From Clostridiales bacterium (GTDB lineage: Bacteria; Bacillota; Clostridia; Peptostreptococcales; Anaerovoracaceae): a DNA stretch of 16,109 bases. The notes beneath the pieces are model-generated. The model made no database searches, had not been told where the DNA came from, and worked only from the letters and a program-made list of their open reading frames with translations. The stretch spans positions 1 to 16,109 of the forward strand of contig JAAZGD010000006.1 in NCBI GenBank assembly GCA_012511395.1, given 5' to 3'. Position numbers and translations under genes: made by a program. Shown piece after piece: positions 8,144-14,862 of the stretch (its first letter is position 1; each line of letters starts with the position of its first letter).

Positions 8144-8159
8144 TAGCCACCTTCGTCTT
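8131..8159 (-). promoter_or_regulatory. Candidate extended -10 promoter for the mutase operon
   Basis: On the minus strand the sequence TGGTATAAT at 8139-8131 is a consensus -10 with the extended TGN. The -35 region 17 bases upstream (8159-8154, AAGACG) matches only three of six, which an extended -10 tolerates. Transcription would start near 8124, giving a leader of about 30 bases. It overlaps the divergent htrA promoter. Confidence 0.6.
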
Positions 8160-8292
8160 AGGCATTAAGAAATTTTTTCCTTTAAAACTTCACCAAATCA
8201 CCATTTTTCAAGAGTATACTTTCTCAGTATTTAGGGTATATATGAAAGTAGCCTTCTTAATTATATAGAAGACAAACGAGGGGGAAACATAG

Positions 8293-9507
8293 ATGAAAGA
8301 ACAGGATATAAAGATTTGGGGTTCCGAGTACGGCCCCGGAATCAAAAGAAATGCAGCAGGACAAAAAGATGAAAAAAAGAAAGGCTTAAGCAAGGCTTTG
8401 ATTTTCTTCATAATTTTTGTTTTTTCACTTTTTTCGTTAACTGCCGGATTTTTAGGTGGGCTTCTTGCTTTCTCAAATTCCAATAACTTGTCTTTACAGA
8501 ACACTTTTAACAATCTTTTACCTGACAGAGCCACGTCCTCATTTTCAAAGTCAGGCTTAAATTTGGAGCATGCTACAGGAAGTGAGATGACCATTCAGGA
8601 AATAGTCAATAAAAATGCCTTGGCGGTGGTGGAAATAAGAACAGAGCAGGTAGCTACCGACATCTGGCTTGGCCAGTATATTACACAAGGAGCAGGCTCC
8701 GGCGTAATCATAAAAGATGATGGATATATAGTTACCAATAACCATGTTATTGAAGGAGCAAGAAAGATCACCGTAACCTTAAAAACGGGAACAAGTTACT
8801 CTGCCGACCTTATAGCTACAGATCCGCAAACAGATGTGGCTCTCTTGAAAATAAATGCCCAAGGTTTGTCCACGGCAGTTTCGGGAGACAGCTCTGCTCT
8901 TGTGGTGGGGGATTTGGCCGTGGCCATTGGAAATCCTCTAGGTGAACTGGGAGGCACTGCAACGGCAGGCATAATAAGTGCCCTTGACAGAAGCGTTACA
9001 GTTTCAGGAAAGCATATGTTACTTTTGCAGACAGATGCTTCAATCAATCCGGGGAACTCGGGAGGCGGCCTTTTTAACCAGTATGGCGAGTTAATCGGCA
9101 TAGTGGTGGCGAAATCCGGAGGCTCCAATGTGGAGGGATTGGGCTTTGCCATTCCAATTAATTCAGTAGAACCTGTGTTGGAGGATTTAATGAAGGTAGG
9201 GTACGTTCAAGGCAGAGTGCAAATGGGCTTAACCCTTGTTGATATCACCACAAAGGAGGATGCCCTCAGGTACGGAGTCCCCGCTTTAGGCGTTTATGTG
9301 GTGTCTGCCGACACAGCTCAATCCAAGGCTGCCGGCTTTGTTTCAGGTGACAGGATTCTCTTTATTGAGGGGGCTGTAATAAACTCCTATGATGATGTAC
9401 CCTTAATACTTTCCAAACTTAAGATAGGTGAAGAAATAACTGTAACCATTGCAAGGGATGGTAAAATGGAAAAGCTTAACCTCACATTACAGGAAAAGAG
9501 AAATTAA
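8293..9507 (+). CDS. htrA: HtrA/DegP-type membrane-anchored serine protease with PDZ domain
   Basis: A 404-residue envelope quality-control protease of family S1C. Layout: a charged cytoplasmic N-terminus (1-32, with a KDEKKK run), one transmembrane anchor (about 34-60), a Ser/Asn-rich linker, a trypsin-like domain (about 100-290), and one C-terminal PDZ domain (about 307-400). The catalytic triad is present: His151 in TNNHVIEG, Asp181 in DPQTDVALL, and Ser256 in NPGNSGGGL. It is the only rightward gene in the window. The ATG at 8293 has GAGGGGG about 8 bases upstream. The TAA stop is followed directly by a hairpin terminator shared with the convergent GntR gene. The leader of about 140 bases and the promoter overlap with an envelope-precursor operon suggest coordinated control, but no known stress-regulator site was recognised. 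Confidence 0.93.
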   Translation: MKEQDIKIWGSEYGPGIKRNAAGQKDEKKKGLSKALIFFIIFVFSLFSLTAGFLGGLLAFSNSNNLSLQNTFNNLLPDRATSSFSKSGLNLEHATGSEMTIQEIVNKNALAVVEIRTEQVATDIWLGQYITQGAGSGVIIKDDGYIVTNNHVIEGARKITVTLKTGTSYSADLIATDPQTDVALLKINAQGLSTAVSGDSSALVVGDLAVAIGNPLGELGGTATAGIISALDRSVTVSGKHMLLLQTDASINPGNSGGGLFNQYGELIGIVVAKSGGSNVEGLGFAIPINSVEPVLEDLMKVGYVQGRVQMGLTLVDITTKEDALRYGVPALGVYVVSADTAQSKAAGFVSGDRILFIEGAVINSYDDVPLILSKLKIGEEITVTIARDGKMEKLNLTLQEKRN

Positions 9508-9528
9508 GAAAGGGCTTAAAGCCCTTTC
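9508..9528. terminator. Bidirectional hairpin terminator between htrA and gntR
   Basis: A perfect 8-base inverted repeat, GAAAGGGC and GCCCTTTC, with a 5-base loop TTAAA. On the plus strand it is followed by TATTTT; on the minus strand by TTAATTTC. It starts right after the htrA stop and touches the gntR stop codon, as expected for a terminator serving two convergent genes. The U-tracts are modest on both sides. Confidence 0.75.
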
Positions 9529-10193
9529 TATTTTCCCGCCATATCTTCACTTATAACTATCTGCTTCAAACCGTCAATATGATAGTCTGCCGCATCCCGC
9601 GCTCTTATTCCATCCTTTTTTATAATGCCCTCAAGAATTTCCTTATGCTCATCAGGCATTTTTTCAGCTCTTCTGAAATCGTCATAATATAAATATCTGA
9701 ATCGCAGCACCAACTCCTGAAGCTGCTCCACCATCTCCTTTAACAATTTGTTTCCTGTGCCTTCCACTATAAGGTGATGAAACAAGGTATCCTGCCTTAT
9801 CATCTCTCCCATATCGCCAGCCTTAACAGCGTTATTAAAGTCTTCGCTGACTTTTTGAAGGTCCTCTATTTGTTCCTTCGTCATTCTCTCTGCCGCAAAC
9901 TGTGCCGCCAAGCCCTCCATAGTCTGACGGACTTCAAGGATATCCACCATATCCCTCTTTGTCATAGAGGCGGCATAAGCTCCTTTTCTCGGCTCAATAT
10001 TTACAAGGCCTTCTCTCTCAAGTTTTCTGATAGCCTCTCTTACAGGAGTACGGGACACCCCAAGCTCTTCAGCCATTTCCACTTCCATCATTCTGGTGCC
10101 CGGTGAAATTTTCCCTGTAAGAATTAATTTCTTCAATTCCTCATAAACGATCTCTCTTAAAGGCTTATGACTGTTAATATCGATATTTAACAT
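9528..10193 (-). CDS. GntR-family transcriptional regulator, FCD (FadR) subgroup
   Basis: This 221-residue regulator has an N-terminal winged helix-turn-helix (about 10-75; ELGVSRTPVREAIRKLEREG is the recognition-helix region) and an all-helical FCD ligand domain (about 80-212). The FCD metal-binding set is present: Asp135 and His139 in DTLFHH, His183 in DEHKEIL, and His205 in DYHIDGL. Such proteins bind small carboxylic acids and usually repress neighbouring or their own genes; the ligand here is unknown. The gene follows ispE by 39 bases and ends the leftward operon at the shared terminator. Its likely ribosome site is AAGGAG at 10212-10207, 13 bases before the ATG; an in-frame TAG just upstream excludes a longer protein. 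Location next to ispE, a recurrent neighbourhood in Clostridia, does not by itself reveal its regulon. Confidence 0.9.
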   Translation of the reverse strand: MLNIDINSHKPLREIVYEELKKLILTGKISPGTRMMEVEMAEELGVSRTPVREAIRKLEREGLVNIEPRKGAYAASMTKRDMVDILEVRQTMEGLAAQFAAERMTKEQIEDLQKVSEDFNNAVKAGDMGEMIRQDTLFHHLIVEGTGNKLLKEMVEQLQELVLRFRYLYYDDFRRAEKMPDEHKEILEGIIKKDGIRARDAADYHIDGLKQIVISEDMAGK

Positions 10194-10232
10194 TTCTTTC
10201 TATCTGCTCCTTACATATTATAGTAAAAGTTA

Positions 10233-11153
10233 TTAAATCATTGTCCTTGTCAGATTGGTGCATTTGTAATGCTTTATCATCTCCTCGTAAGCATTTTGGG
10301 CATCCTTTTCTTCTTCATAAAGACTGAATATTGTTCCACCTGAGCCTGACATGAGAACCAGTAAAGGTTCTCCTAAACTTTCCATTTTGTTTTTTGTATA
10401 CACGATTATAGGATACTTCTTTGCCGCAAAGAATTCAAGAACATTCCCTGTATTATTTTTAATTTCACAATGATTTCCTGCCTTTAAGCCCTTTAAAAAG
10501 CCCTCCAGACAAGGATGGTTTTTAATCCCCTCTCTGTCTGTCATCTTATAAATCTCTTCTGTACTTACTTGTATATCGGGAGTTACTGTGACTACAAAGC
10601 TGTCAATTCCTGATAAGGGCTTTAACTTGGTTCCTGTCCCTGTAGCAAGGGCACAATAGGAGGCTCTTTCGTCTTCTTTTAATTCTTTTCTGAGAAAGTT
10701 CCAATTCTTAATCTGAGTCAACATTAGAAAAGGCGTGTCCATTCCCACCTTCTCAGCCATAGATAAGAGTTTGTCCAAAGATAACCTTGAGCCCAGAAGA
10801 TGGTCCATGGCAAGCAGAAGAGCAGCTCCGTCAGAGCTTCCTCCTCCAAGGCCTCCCGCCACAGGAATTCTTTTTTCCAAATCTATGGATACTGTCCCCC
10901 TGAAGCCTGTCTCTTCCTTGAAGATTTTCAAAGCTTTAAGAACAGTGTTTTCATCATCACCTTCTAAACTTTTAAGGCTGGATCTAAATTCTACAGCTTC
11001 CTTTCCTTCAGCTATAGAAATACCCAAGGTATCATGAAGGCTTATTGCCTGCATAACCATTTCCACCTTGTGATATCCGTTTTTAAGAAGTCCCGTTACA
11101 TCTAGATAGAGATTGATTTTCCCATAAGCTCTGAACAGAGCCTCTCTTTCCAT
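10233..11153 (-). CDS. ispE: 4-diphosphocytidyl-2-C-methyl-D-erythritol kinase, with an unusual insert
   Basis: A GHMP-type kinase phosphorylating CDP-methylerythritol in the non-mevalonate isoprenoid pathway. Visible motifs: KINLYLDV with Lys12, NGYHKVEMVMQ, the glycine-rich ATP loop PVAGGLGGGSSDGAA (97-111), catalytic Asp139 in GMDTPF, ALATGTGTKLKPL (168-180), and the third motif MSGSGGTIF (268-276). At 306 residues it is about 20 longer than usual. The excess sits at residues 145-165 (10721-10659): the family goes from D-x-x-F almost directly to G-G-x-A-L-A-x-G, but here LTQIKNWNFLRKEL and KEDERAS intervene in frame. The insert lies near the active site, so activity is uncertain. The ATG at 11153 has AAAGGAG and AAAGGAAC upstream; tandem stops TAA TAA end it. 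The gene follows the lysine-rich membrane protein and precedes gntR. Confidence 0.92.
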   Translation of the reverse strand: MEREALFRAYGKINLYLDVTGLLKNGYHKVEMVMQAISLHDTLGISIAEGKEAVEFRSSLKSLEGDDENTVLKALKIFKEETGFRGTVSIDLEKRIPVAGGLGGGSSDGAALLLAMDHLLGSRLSLDKLLSMAEKVGMDTPFLMLTQIKNWNFLRKELKEDERASYCALATGTGTKLKPLSGIDSFVVTVTPDIQVSTEEIYKMTDREGIKNHPCLEGFLKGLKAGNHCEIKNNTGNVLEFFAAKKYPIIVYTKNKMESLGEPLLVLMSGSGGTIFSLYEEEKDAQNAYEEMIKHYKCTNLTRTMI

Positions 11154-11175
11154 GTTCCTTTGTCTCCTTTGATAA

Positions 11176-11204
11176 AGCGGAAGCCGGTTATCCCTGCTTC
11201 CGCT
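11176..11204 (-). terminator. Hairpin between the lysine-rich protein and ispE, possible weak terminator
   Basis: A perfect 9-base inverted repeat, AGCGGAAGC and GCTTCCGCT, separated by an 11-base loop, in the 64-base gap before ispE. On the minus strand only TTTATC follows, a poor U-tract, and the ispE ribosome site begins right after. It may attenuate transcription, stabilise an mRNA end, or separate upstream and downstream expression. Structure is seen; function is inferred. Confidence 0.5.
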
Positions 11205-11217
11205 CCATTAAGCTTAC

Positions 11218-12081
11218 TTACCTTTTCTTACCCGAACCCTTTTTCTTTTTAGGATTTGTAGTGCCTGCCCTTCTTCTGGCTTCCTCTCTTTTTCTTTCTT
11301 CCTCGAACATTTTCTTCTTGCCTGATTTATAAGTGCTGCCTGCCAAACTTATGGGCTTTCTTTCCCTTACTTTCTTTCTGTTGGGATCACTTTCCTCCGG
11401 CCTGCCCTTATACTTGCCTTTAAGAAGATCAGCCTTTGCTTTTTCTTTTTCCGCTTCCTGTTTTGCCTTTTGCGCTTTGGCTCTCTCTTTGGCCTTTATA
11501 TCTTTGGCCACTACCTCTTCAACGGATTTACCCTTTTCCTTAGCCACTTTGTATGGGTTAACCTTACTGTCAGTTTTTTTGCCCTTTTTATCTTCCTCTT
11601 CTTTTTTCTTTAAGGACCTGGTGGAAAGTACCAGCACTACTGCCATCATACCTCCCATAAGCACCATGTTCACAGTCATGTCCTTTGATGTATCCCTTGT
11701 GGCAAAGTGTATGGTTATAGGCGCCTTTAGAAGTTCACCGTTTACAGATTCAAAGGTTTCATCCACCACCACTCTATACTTGGCATTCTGCTGAAGGTCT
11801 CCATTTACCGCAACCAGTGCCAGCCCCGTTTCCTTTGCGCTGTAAGCAAGTGTAAAGTCTACCTTGTTGTTATCCACATCATAAAAATGAATGGCATCTT
11901 TATTTTTATCAAGGCTTATATCCTGGTTGAAATACAGCTTAACCGCAAAGTTCATAGCCTGATAATTGTCTCCCCCGTCCTTCGGAAAACTCTTTTCCAA
12001 TATCAGGGTACCGAAAGCCGCCTGAGTTGTGGCCATCAGCAAAACCAATAACATGGAAATGAGAATAAGGATTCTCTTCAT
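11218..12081 (-). CDS. Uncharacterised membrane protein: Ig-like ectodomain and lysine-rich cytoplasmic tail
   Basis: This 287-residue protein has an N-terminal signal peptide (1-24, ending near TQAAFG), an extracytoplasmic segment (25-130) whose pattern (opening LEKSFPKDGG, then VKLYFNQDIS, then KYRVVVDETFESVNGE and ITIHFAT) resembles bacterial Ig-like SbsA-type domains, a transmembrane helix (about 136-154, VNMVLMGGMMAVVLVLST), and a tail of about 130 residues dominated by Lys, Glu and Arg, partly coiled-coil-like, ending in KKKKGSGKKR. The positive charge after the helix puts the tail in the cytoplasm. The ATG overlaps the tadA stop (ATGA) and has AAAGGAG upstream within tadA, so translation is coupled. 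A hairpin follows the TAA. No function is known to me; a basic tail could contact RNA, ribosomes or the membrane, but that is speculation. Confidence 0.85.
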   Translation of the reverse strand: MKRILILISMLLVLLMATTQAAFGTLILEKSFPKDGGDNYQAMNFAVKLYFNQDISLDKNKDAIHFYDVDNNKVDFTLAYSAKETGLALVAVNGDLQQNAKYRVVVDETFESVNGELLKAPITIHFATRDTSKDMTVNMVLMGGMMAVVLVLSTRSLKKKEEEDKKGKKTDSKVNPYKVAKEKGKSVEEVVAKDIKAKERAKAQKAKQEAEKEKAKADLLKGKYKGRPEESDPNRKKVRERKPISLAGSTYKSGKKKMFEEERKREEARRRAGTTNPKKKKGSGKKR

Positions 12082-12533
12082 ACTTGTTGCTCCTTTGTCT
12101 TTCTTTTTCTTATGTCTTTAAAAAACTCTTCCATAAGAGTTTTCGATTCTTCCTTTAAAACGCCTTCTGTAACCTTTGGATGATGGTTAAGACTTTTATT
12201 ATCAAGAAGGGATACTGTTGAGCCTAAGGCACCTGCCTTTTCATCCCTTATACCAAAAACCACCCTTGGTATTCTTGAACTTATTATACCGCCTGCACAC
12301 ATGGTGCAGGGCTCCAAAGTAACATAGAGCACCGTATCCAAAAGCCGCCAGGAAGACAGTCTTTTTGAAGCTTTCCTAATGGCAATCATTTCTGCATGAG
12401 CTAAAGGATCTCTTCTTCCCTCTTTCTTATTATGGCCCTTTGCAATGATTTTACCATTTTTTACAATTACACAGCCTACGGGGACTTCACCCTTTTTATA
12501 GGCTTTTTTTGCTTCCTTTAATGCAGCCTTCAT
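12078..12533 (-). CDS. tadA: tRNA-specific adenosine deaminase TadA, start codon in doubt
   Basis: The deaminase that converts A34 to inosine in the anticodon of tRNA-Arg(ACG). Zinc and catalytic residues are intact, numbered from the ATG at 12533: His46 and Glu48 in LAHAEM, and Cys76 and Cys79 in EPCTMC; GEVPVG (15-20) and SLLDNKSLNHHPKV are also typical. The protein is 151 residues. The problem is the start: the ATG at 12533 has no ribosome site close by, while the frame upstream encodes FKSDEKF, matching the usual family N-terminus before this Met, and runs back to an ATA at 12557-12555. A fair ribosome site (AGGCGG) lies 9 bases before that ATA. The real start may therefore be ATA, or an ATG altered to ATA. 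The stop overlaps the next gene (ATGA). It follows aroB by 63 bases. Confidence 0.93.
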   Translation of the reverse strand: MKAALKEAKKAYKKGEVPVGCVIVKNGKIIAKGHNKKEGRRDPLAHAEMIAIRKASKRLSSWRLLDTVLYVTLEPCTMCAGGIISSRIPRVVFGIRDEKAGALGSTVSLLDNKSLNHHPKVTEGVLKEESKTLMEEFFKDIRKRKTKEQQV

Positions 12534-12554
12534 AAATTTTTCGTCAGACTTAAA

Positions 12555-12574
12555 TATATTAACACACCGCCTTT
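12555..12574 (-). promoter_or_regulatory. tadA: Ribosome site followed by ATA in place of the tadA start
   Basis: AAAGGCGGTG on the minus strand at 12574-12565, then 8-9 bases, then ATA at 12557-12555 in the tadA frame, followed by the codons for FKSDEKFM. The site is 33 bases from the ATG at 12533, too far to serve it. This supports an original start at 12557. Confidence 0.5.
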
Positions 12575-12596
12575 ATTATTTCAAACGGAATCAGTT

Positions 12597-13610
12597 TTAT
12601 ACCAACAGCTTTTTTACAGTGTCCATGGTTACCTTTTCAAGGCGGCAGACTCCCGGGCTTTGGGGAACTATAAGGGTTATTCCATCCCCGGCTCTCTTTT
12701 TATCGCTTTCTATAAATTTATAAAGGCTTTTTTTGTCTAAGGTGTCGGTCTTTAGTGAAAAGCCCAAGGTTCTCAGAGTATCTCTGATAAGCGGTCCTGC
12801 ATTATAGTCTGTAAGGCCAAGATTGTAAAGGCCTTCTGCTTCAATAACCATTCCCAAAGCCACAGAATCTCCATGAGATATTGAATATCCTGACAAGGCT
12901 TCAAGGGCATGGCCAACCGTATGCCCAAAGTTTAAAAGCATTCTTTCATCTTTTTCAAATGCATCCCGGCTCACAATTAAGGTTTTTATGGAAGCAGACC
13001 TTTTTATAATCTCATCTTCCTTCTCTTTATAATCCTTAACCAGCTTAAGCATCTCATGCTCTTTGATGATACCGTACTTCACAACTTCTGAAAGTCCTTC
13101 CCTGTATGTGTTCTCGGGAAGAGTTTTAAGGACTGAAGGGTCCATGAGAGTAAATAGAGGAAAGTGAAACAGGCCTGCAAGATTCTTCCCTGTTTTAAGA
13201 TTAATTCCCGTTTTACCGCCTATGGAAGAATCCACCATGCTTAAAAGAGTAGTGGGCACTTGGACATAGGGTATTCCTCTCATAAAGCATCCTGCAACAA
13301 AGCCTGTCAAGTCACCTGTTACGCCTCCTCCAAGGGCTATGAGAATATCCTTTCTCGTAAAGCCCTCCTTTGATAACTCACACAGTATTAAATTATAATT
13401 ATCTATATTTTTCGATAAGTCTCCGGGCTCTATAACATGGGTAAACACTGAAAACCCGTTTTCTTCAAGGGCCTTCACTGCCCCTGCTAAATACAACCTT
13501 CCCACATTGGAGTCCGTTACGATTCCCACCTTTTTCGGATTGTATTCCTTAAGGTAAGAACCAAGCCTGTTAAGACTTCCTCTTTCAATGATTATCCGCT
13601 CTTCCATCAT
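12597..13610 (-). CDS. aroB: 3-dehydroquinate synthase
   Basis: The second enzyme of the shikimate pathway, converting DAHP to 3-dehydroquinate with NAD and a divalent metal. At 337 residues it is slightly short at the N-terminus for the family but complete in its core. Visible are the NAD-binding IVTDSNV (30-36), ALGGGVTGDLTGFVA (92-106), VPTTLLSMVDSSIGGKTGIN (118-137), and the metal ligands Glu175 (GLSEVVKYG), His230 (FGHTVGHALE) and His246 (SHGDSVALG), with His234 in its expected place. The ATG at 13610 shares its first base with the TAA of the upstream aroE-aroK fusion (TAATG), and GAGG lies 7 bases upstream, inside that gene. Another ATG follows immediately at 13607. Translation is almost certainly coupled to aroEK. 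The product feeds dehydroquinase, which is not in this window, and then the fused enzyme upstream. Confidence 0.95.
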   Translation of the reverse strand: MMEERIIIERGSLNRLGSYLKEYNPKKVGIVTDSNVGRLYLAGAVKALEENGFSVFTHVIEPGDLSKNIDNYNLILCELSKEGFTRKDILIALGGGVTGDLTGFVAGCFMRGIPYVQVPTTLLSMVDSSIGGKTGINLKTGKNLAGLFHFPLFTLMDPSVLKTLPENTYREGLSEVVKYGIIKEHEMLKLVKDYKEKEDEIIKRSASIKTLIVSRDAFEKDERMLLNFGHTVGHALEALSGYSISHGDSVALGMVIEAEGLYNLGLTDYNAGPLIRDTLRTLGFSLKTDTLDKKSLYKFIESDKKRAGDGITLIVPQSPGVCRLEKVTMDTVKKLLV

Positions 13611-14845
13611 TAATAATCCTCACTGTTATCATAGACAGTTTCTGCATACCTCTCATACAAGGGTTTTCTTAATTCATAAAGCTTCCTAAGAACATCCATA
13701 TTTTCCGATAAAGGTCTCCCCTTCATATCAAGCTTTTCCAAGGGCCTTTTAATATATACAACCTCTGAGTTCTGTCTTAAATAATCCATGGCCTTTTCCT
13801 GAAGAACCATACCGCCTCCCGTAGAAATAACCTGTCCTGTCTTTTCTCCTGCTGCTTTTGCTGCCACAAGCTCCTGAGCCCTGAAGAATTCCTCTCCCTT
13901 TTCCCTGATTATATCTTCACAGGATTTTCCTAAGGCTTCTTCAATAAGCTCATCTGTGTCCACAAAGACCTTGTCAAGGTCCCTTGCCGTTTTCTTTCCT
14001 ATGGAAGTTTTCCCTGATCCCGGCATCCCTATGAATACAAAATTCTTAAGCCTTGATTGTTCCTCCTTTAGAATCCTTTCAATCCATTCCTCTTTGGTCC
14101 TGCCTTCAGGCATCTTCCCATTAAGAAAAATCTCTCCCGCCTCCATGGCCTGGGCTATTAACATGGGAAGGCCGTTTGAAAATTTTATACCTCTATCCTT
14201 TGCATCAAGAAGAAGCTTTGAGTATAGAGGATTATATATTACATCCAGGACACCCTCCGCCTTAGGGAATTGTGACAAATCTACAAGGGCTTCTCCTGTT
14301 TTTGGGAACATACCCACAGGCGTTGTGTTGATCACTATGGCAGCATCCTTAAAATCATCTTCATAGGTGAGGCCTTTAACGTTGTCTTTCACAGCAAAGG
14401 GTCCCTTCCTTTTGGCCTGTAAAATTTCTTTAGGGTTTTCCTCCTTCAGACAATGAATAACAGTCCTTGAGGTGGCTCCGTCTCCCAGCACCAAAACCTT
14501 TTCATCCTCAATGCTTATGCCGGCCGTTTTCACCATATACTTAAAGCCATACACATCAGTGTTAAAACCTTTCAGCCTGCCCTCATCCTTAAGAATAAGG
14601 TTGCAGCAGCTTAAAGCCTTAACCTCAGGTGACATGGAATCCAGATACTCTAAAACTCTCTCTTTATAGGGAATCGTAATCATCAGGCCGTCAAACTCTC
14701 TTTTCTCAAAGAAAGAAGGAATATCCTCAGGCTCTCTTTCCCACATGAAAAAATTATATGCCCCCAGTTTTTCATGGATTTCCTTTGAAAAGCTGTGAGA
14801 TAAATTTCTGCCTAAAAGGCCATAAATTTTCTCTGAAAAAGCCAT
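13610..14845 (-). CDS. aroE-aroK: Bifunctional shikimate dehydrogenase-shikimate kinase
   Basis: A single 411-codon frame fusing two consecutive shikimate-pathway enzymes. Residues 1 to about 265 are shikimate dehydrogenase: LLGRNLSHSFSKEIH (10-24), catalytic Lys61 in TIPYKE, Asn82, Asp97 in GFNTD, the NADP-binding GDGATSRT (121-128), and INTTPVGMFP. Residues from about 267 are shikimate kinase: P-loop GMPGSGKT (273-280), DTD (296-298), EEFFRAQE, STGGGM (341-346) and Arg393 in LRKPLYERY. NADP-dependent reduction of dehydroshikimate would thus pass shikimate to ATP-dependent phosphorylation in one polypeptide. The kinase ends about 15-20 residues early (NSEDY), at TAA followed at once by TGA, without a recognisable resumed tail. 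ATG 14845 has AAGGAAGT 5 bases upstream. It follows the LTA-synthase-like gene by 17 bases and overlaps aroB. Confidence 0.94.
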   Translation of the reverse strand: MAFSEKIYGLLGRNLSHSFSKEIHEKLGAYNFFMWEREPEDIPSFFEKREFDGLMITIPYKERVLEYLDSMSPEVKALSCCNLILKDEGRLKGFNTDVYGFKYMVKTAGISIEDEKVLVLGDGATSRTVIHCLKEENPKEILQAKRKGPFAVKDNVKGLTYEDDFKDAAIVINTTPVGMFPKTGEALVDLSQFPKAEGVLDVIYNPLYSKLLLDAKDRGIKFSNGLPMLIAQAMEAGEIFLNGKMPEGRTKEEWIERILKEEQSRLKNFVFIGMPGSGKTSIGKKTARDLDKVFVDTDELIEEALGKSCEDIIREKGEEFFRAQELVAAKAAGEKTGQVISTGGGMVLQEKAMDYLRQNSEVVYIKRPLEKLDMKGRPLSENMDVLRKLYELRKPLYERYAETVYDNSEDY

Positions 14846-14862
14846 CTTACTTCCTTTCGCTT

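Noticed and set aside
8208..8594. A 128-codon minus-strand frame covering the htrA leader and 5' end
   Set aside because: It lies opposite a certain gene and its membrane helix; its sequence has no protein-like family pattern.
11333..11794. A 153-codon open frame on the plus strand opposite the lysine-rich protein
   Set aside because: It is a shadow of the AAG/GAA-rich minus-strand gene, giving a low-complexity Phe/Ser/Leu sequence with no ribosome site or family resemblance.
12122..12143. A 9-base inverted repeat (AAAACTCTT, AAGAGTTTT) followed by a T run on the minus strand, like a terminator
   Set aside because: It is AT-rich, lies inside the conserved C-terminal coding part of tadA, and the downstream genes are translationally coupled.
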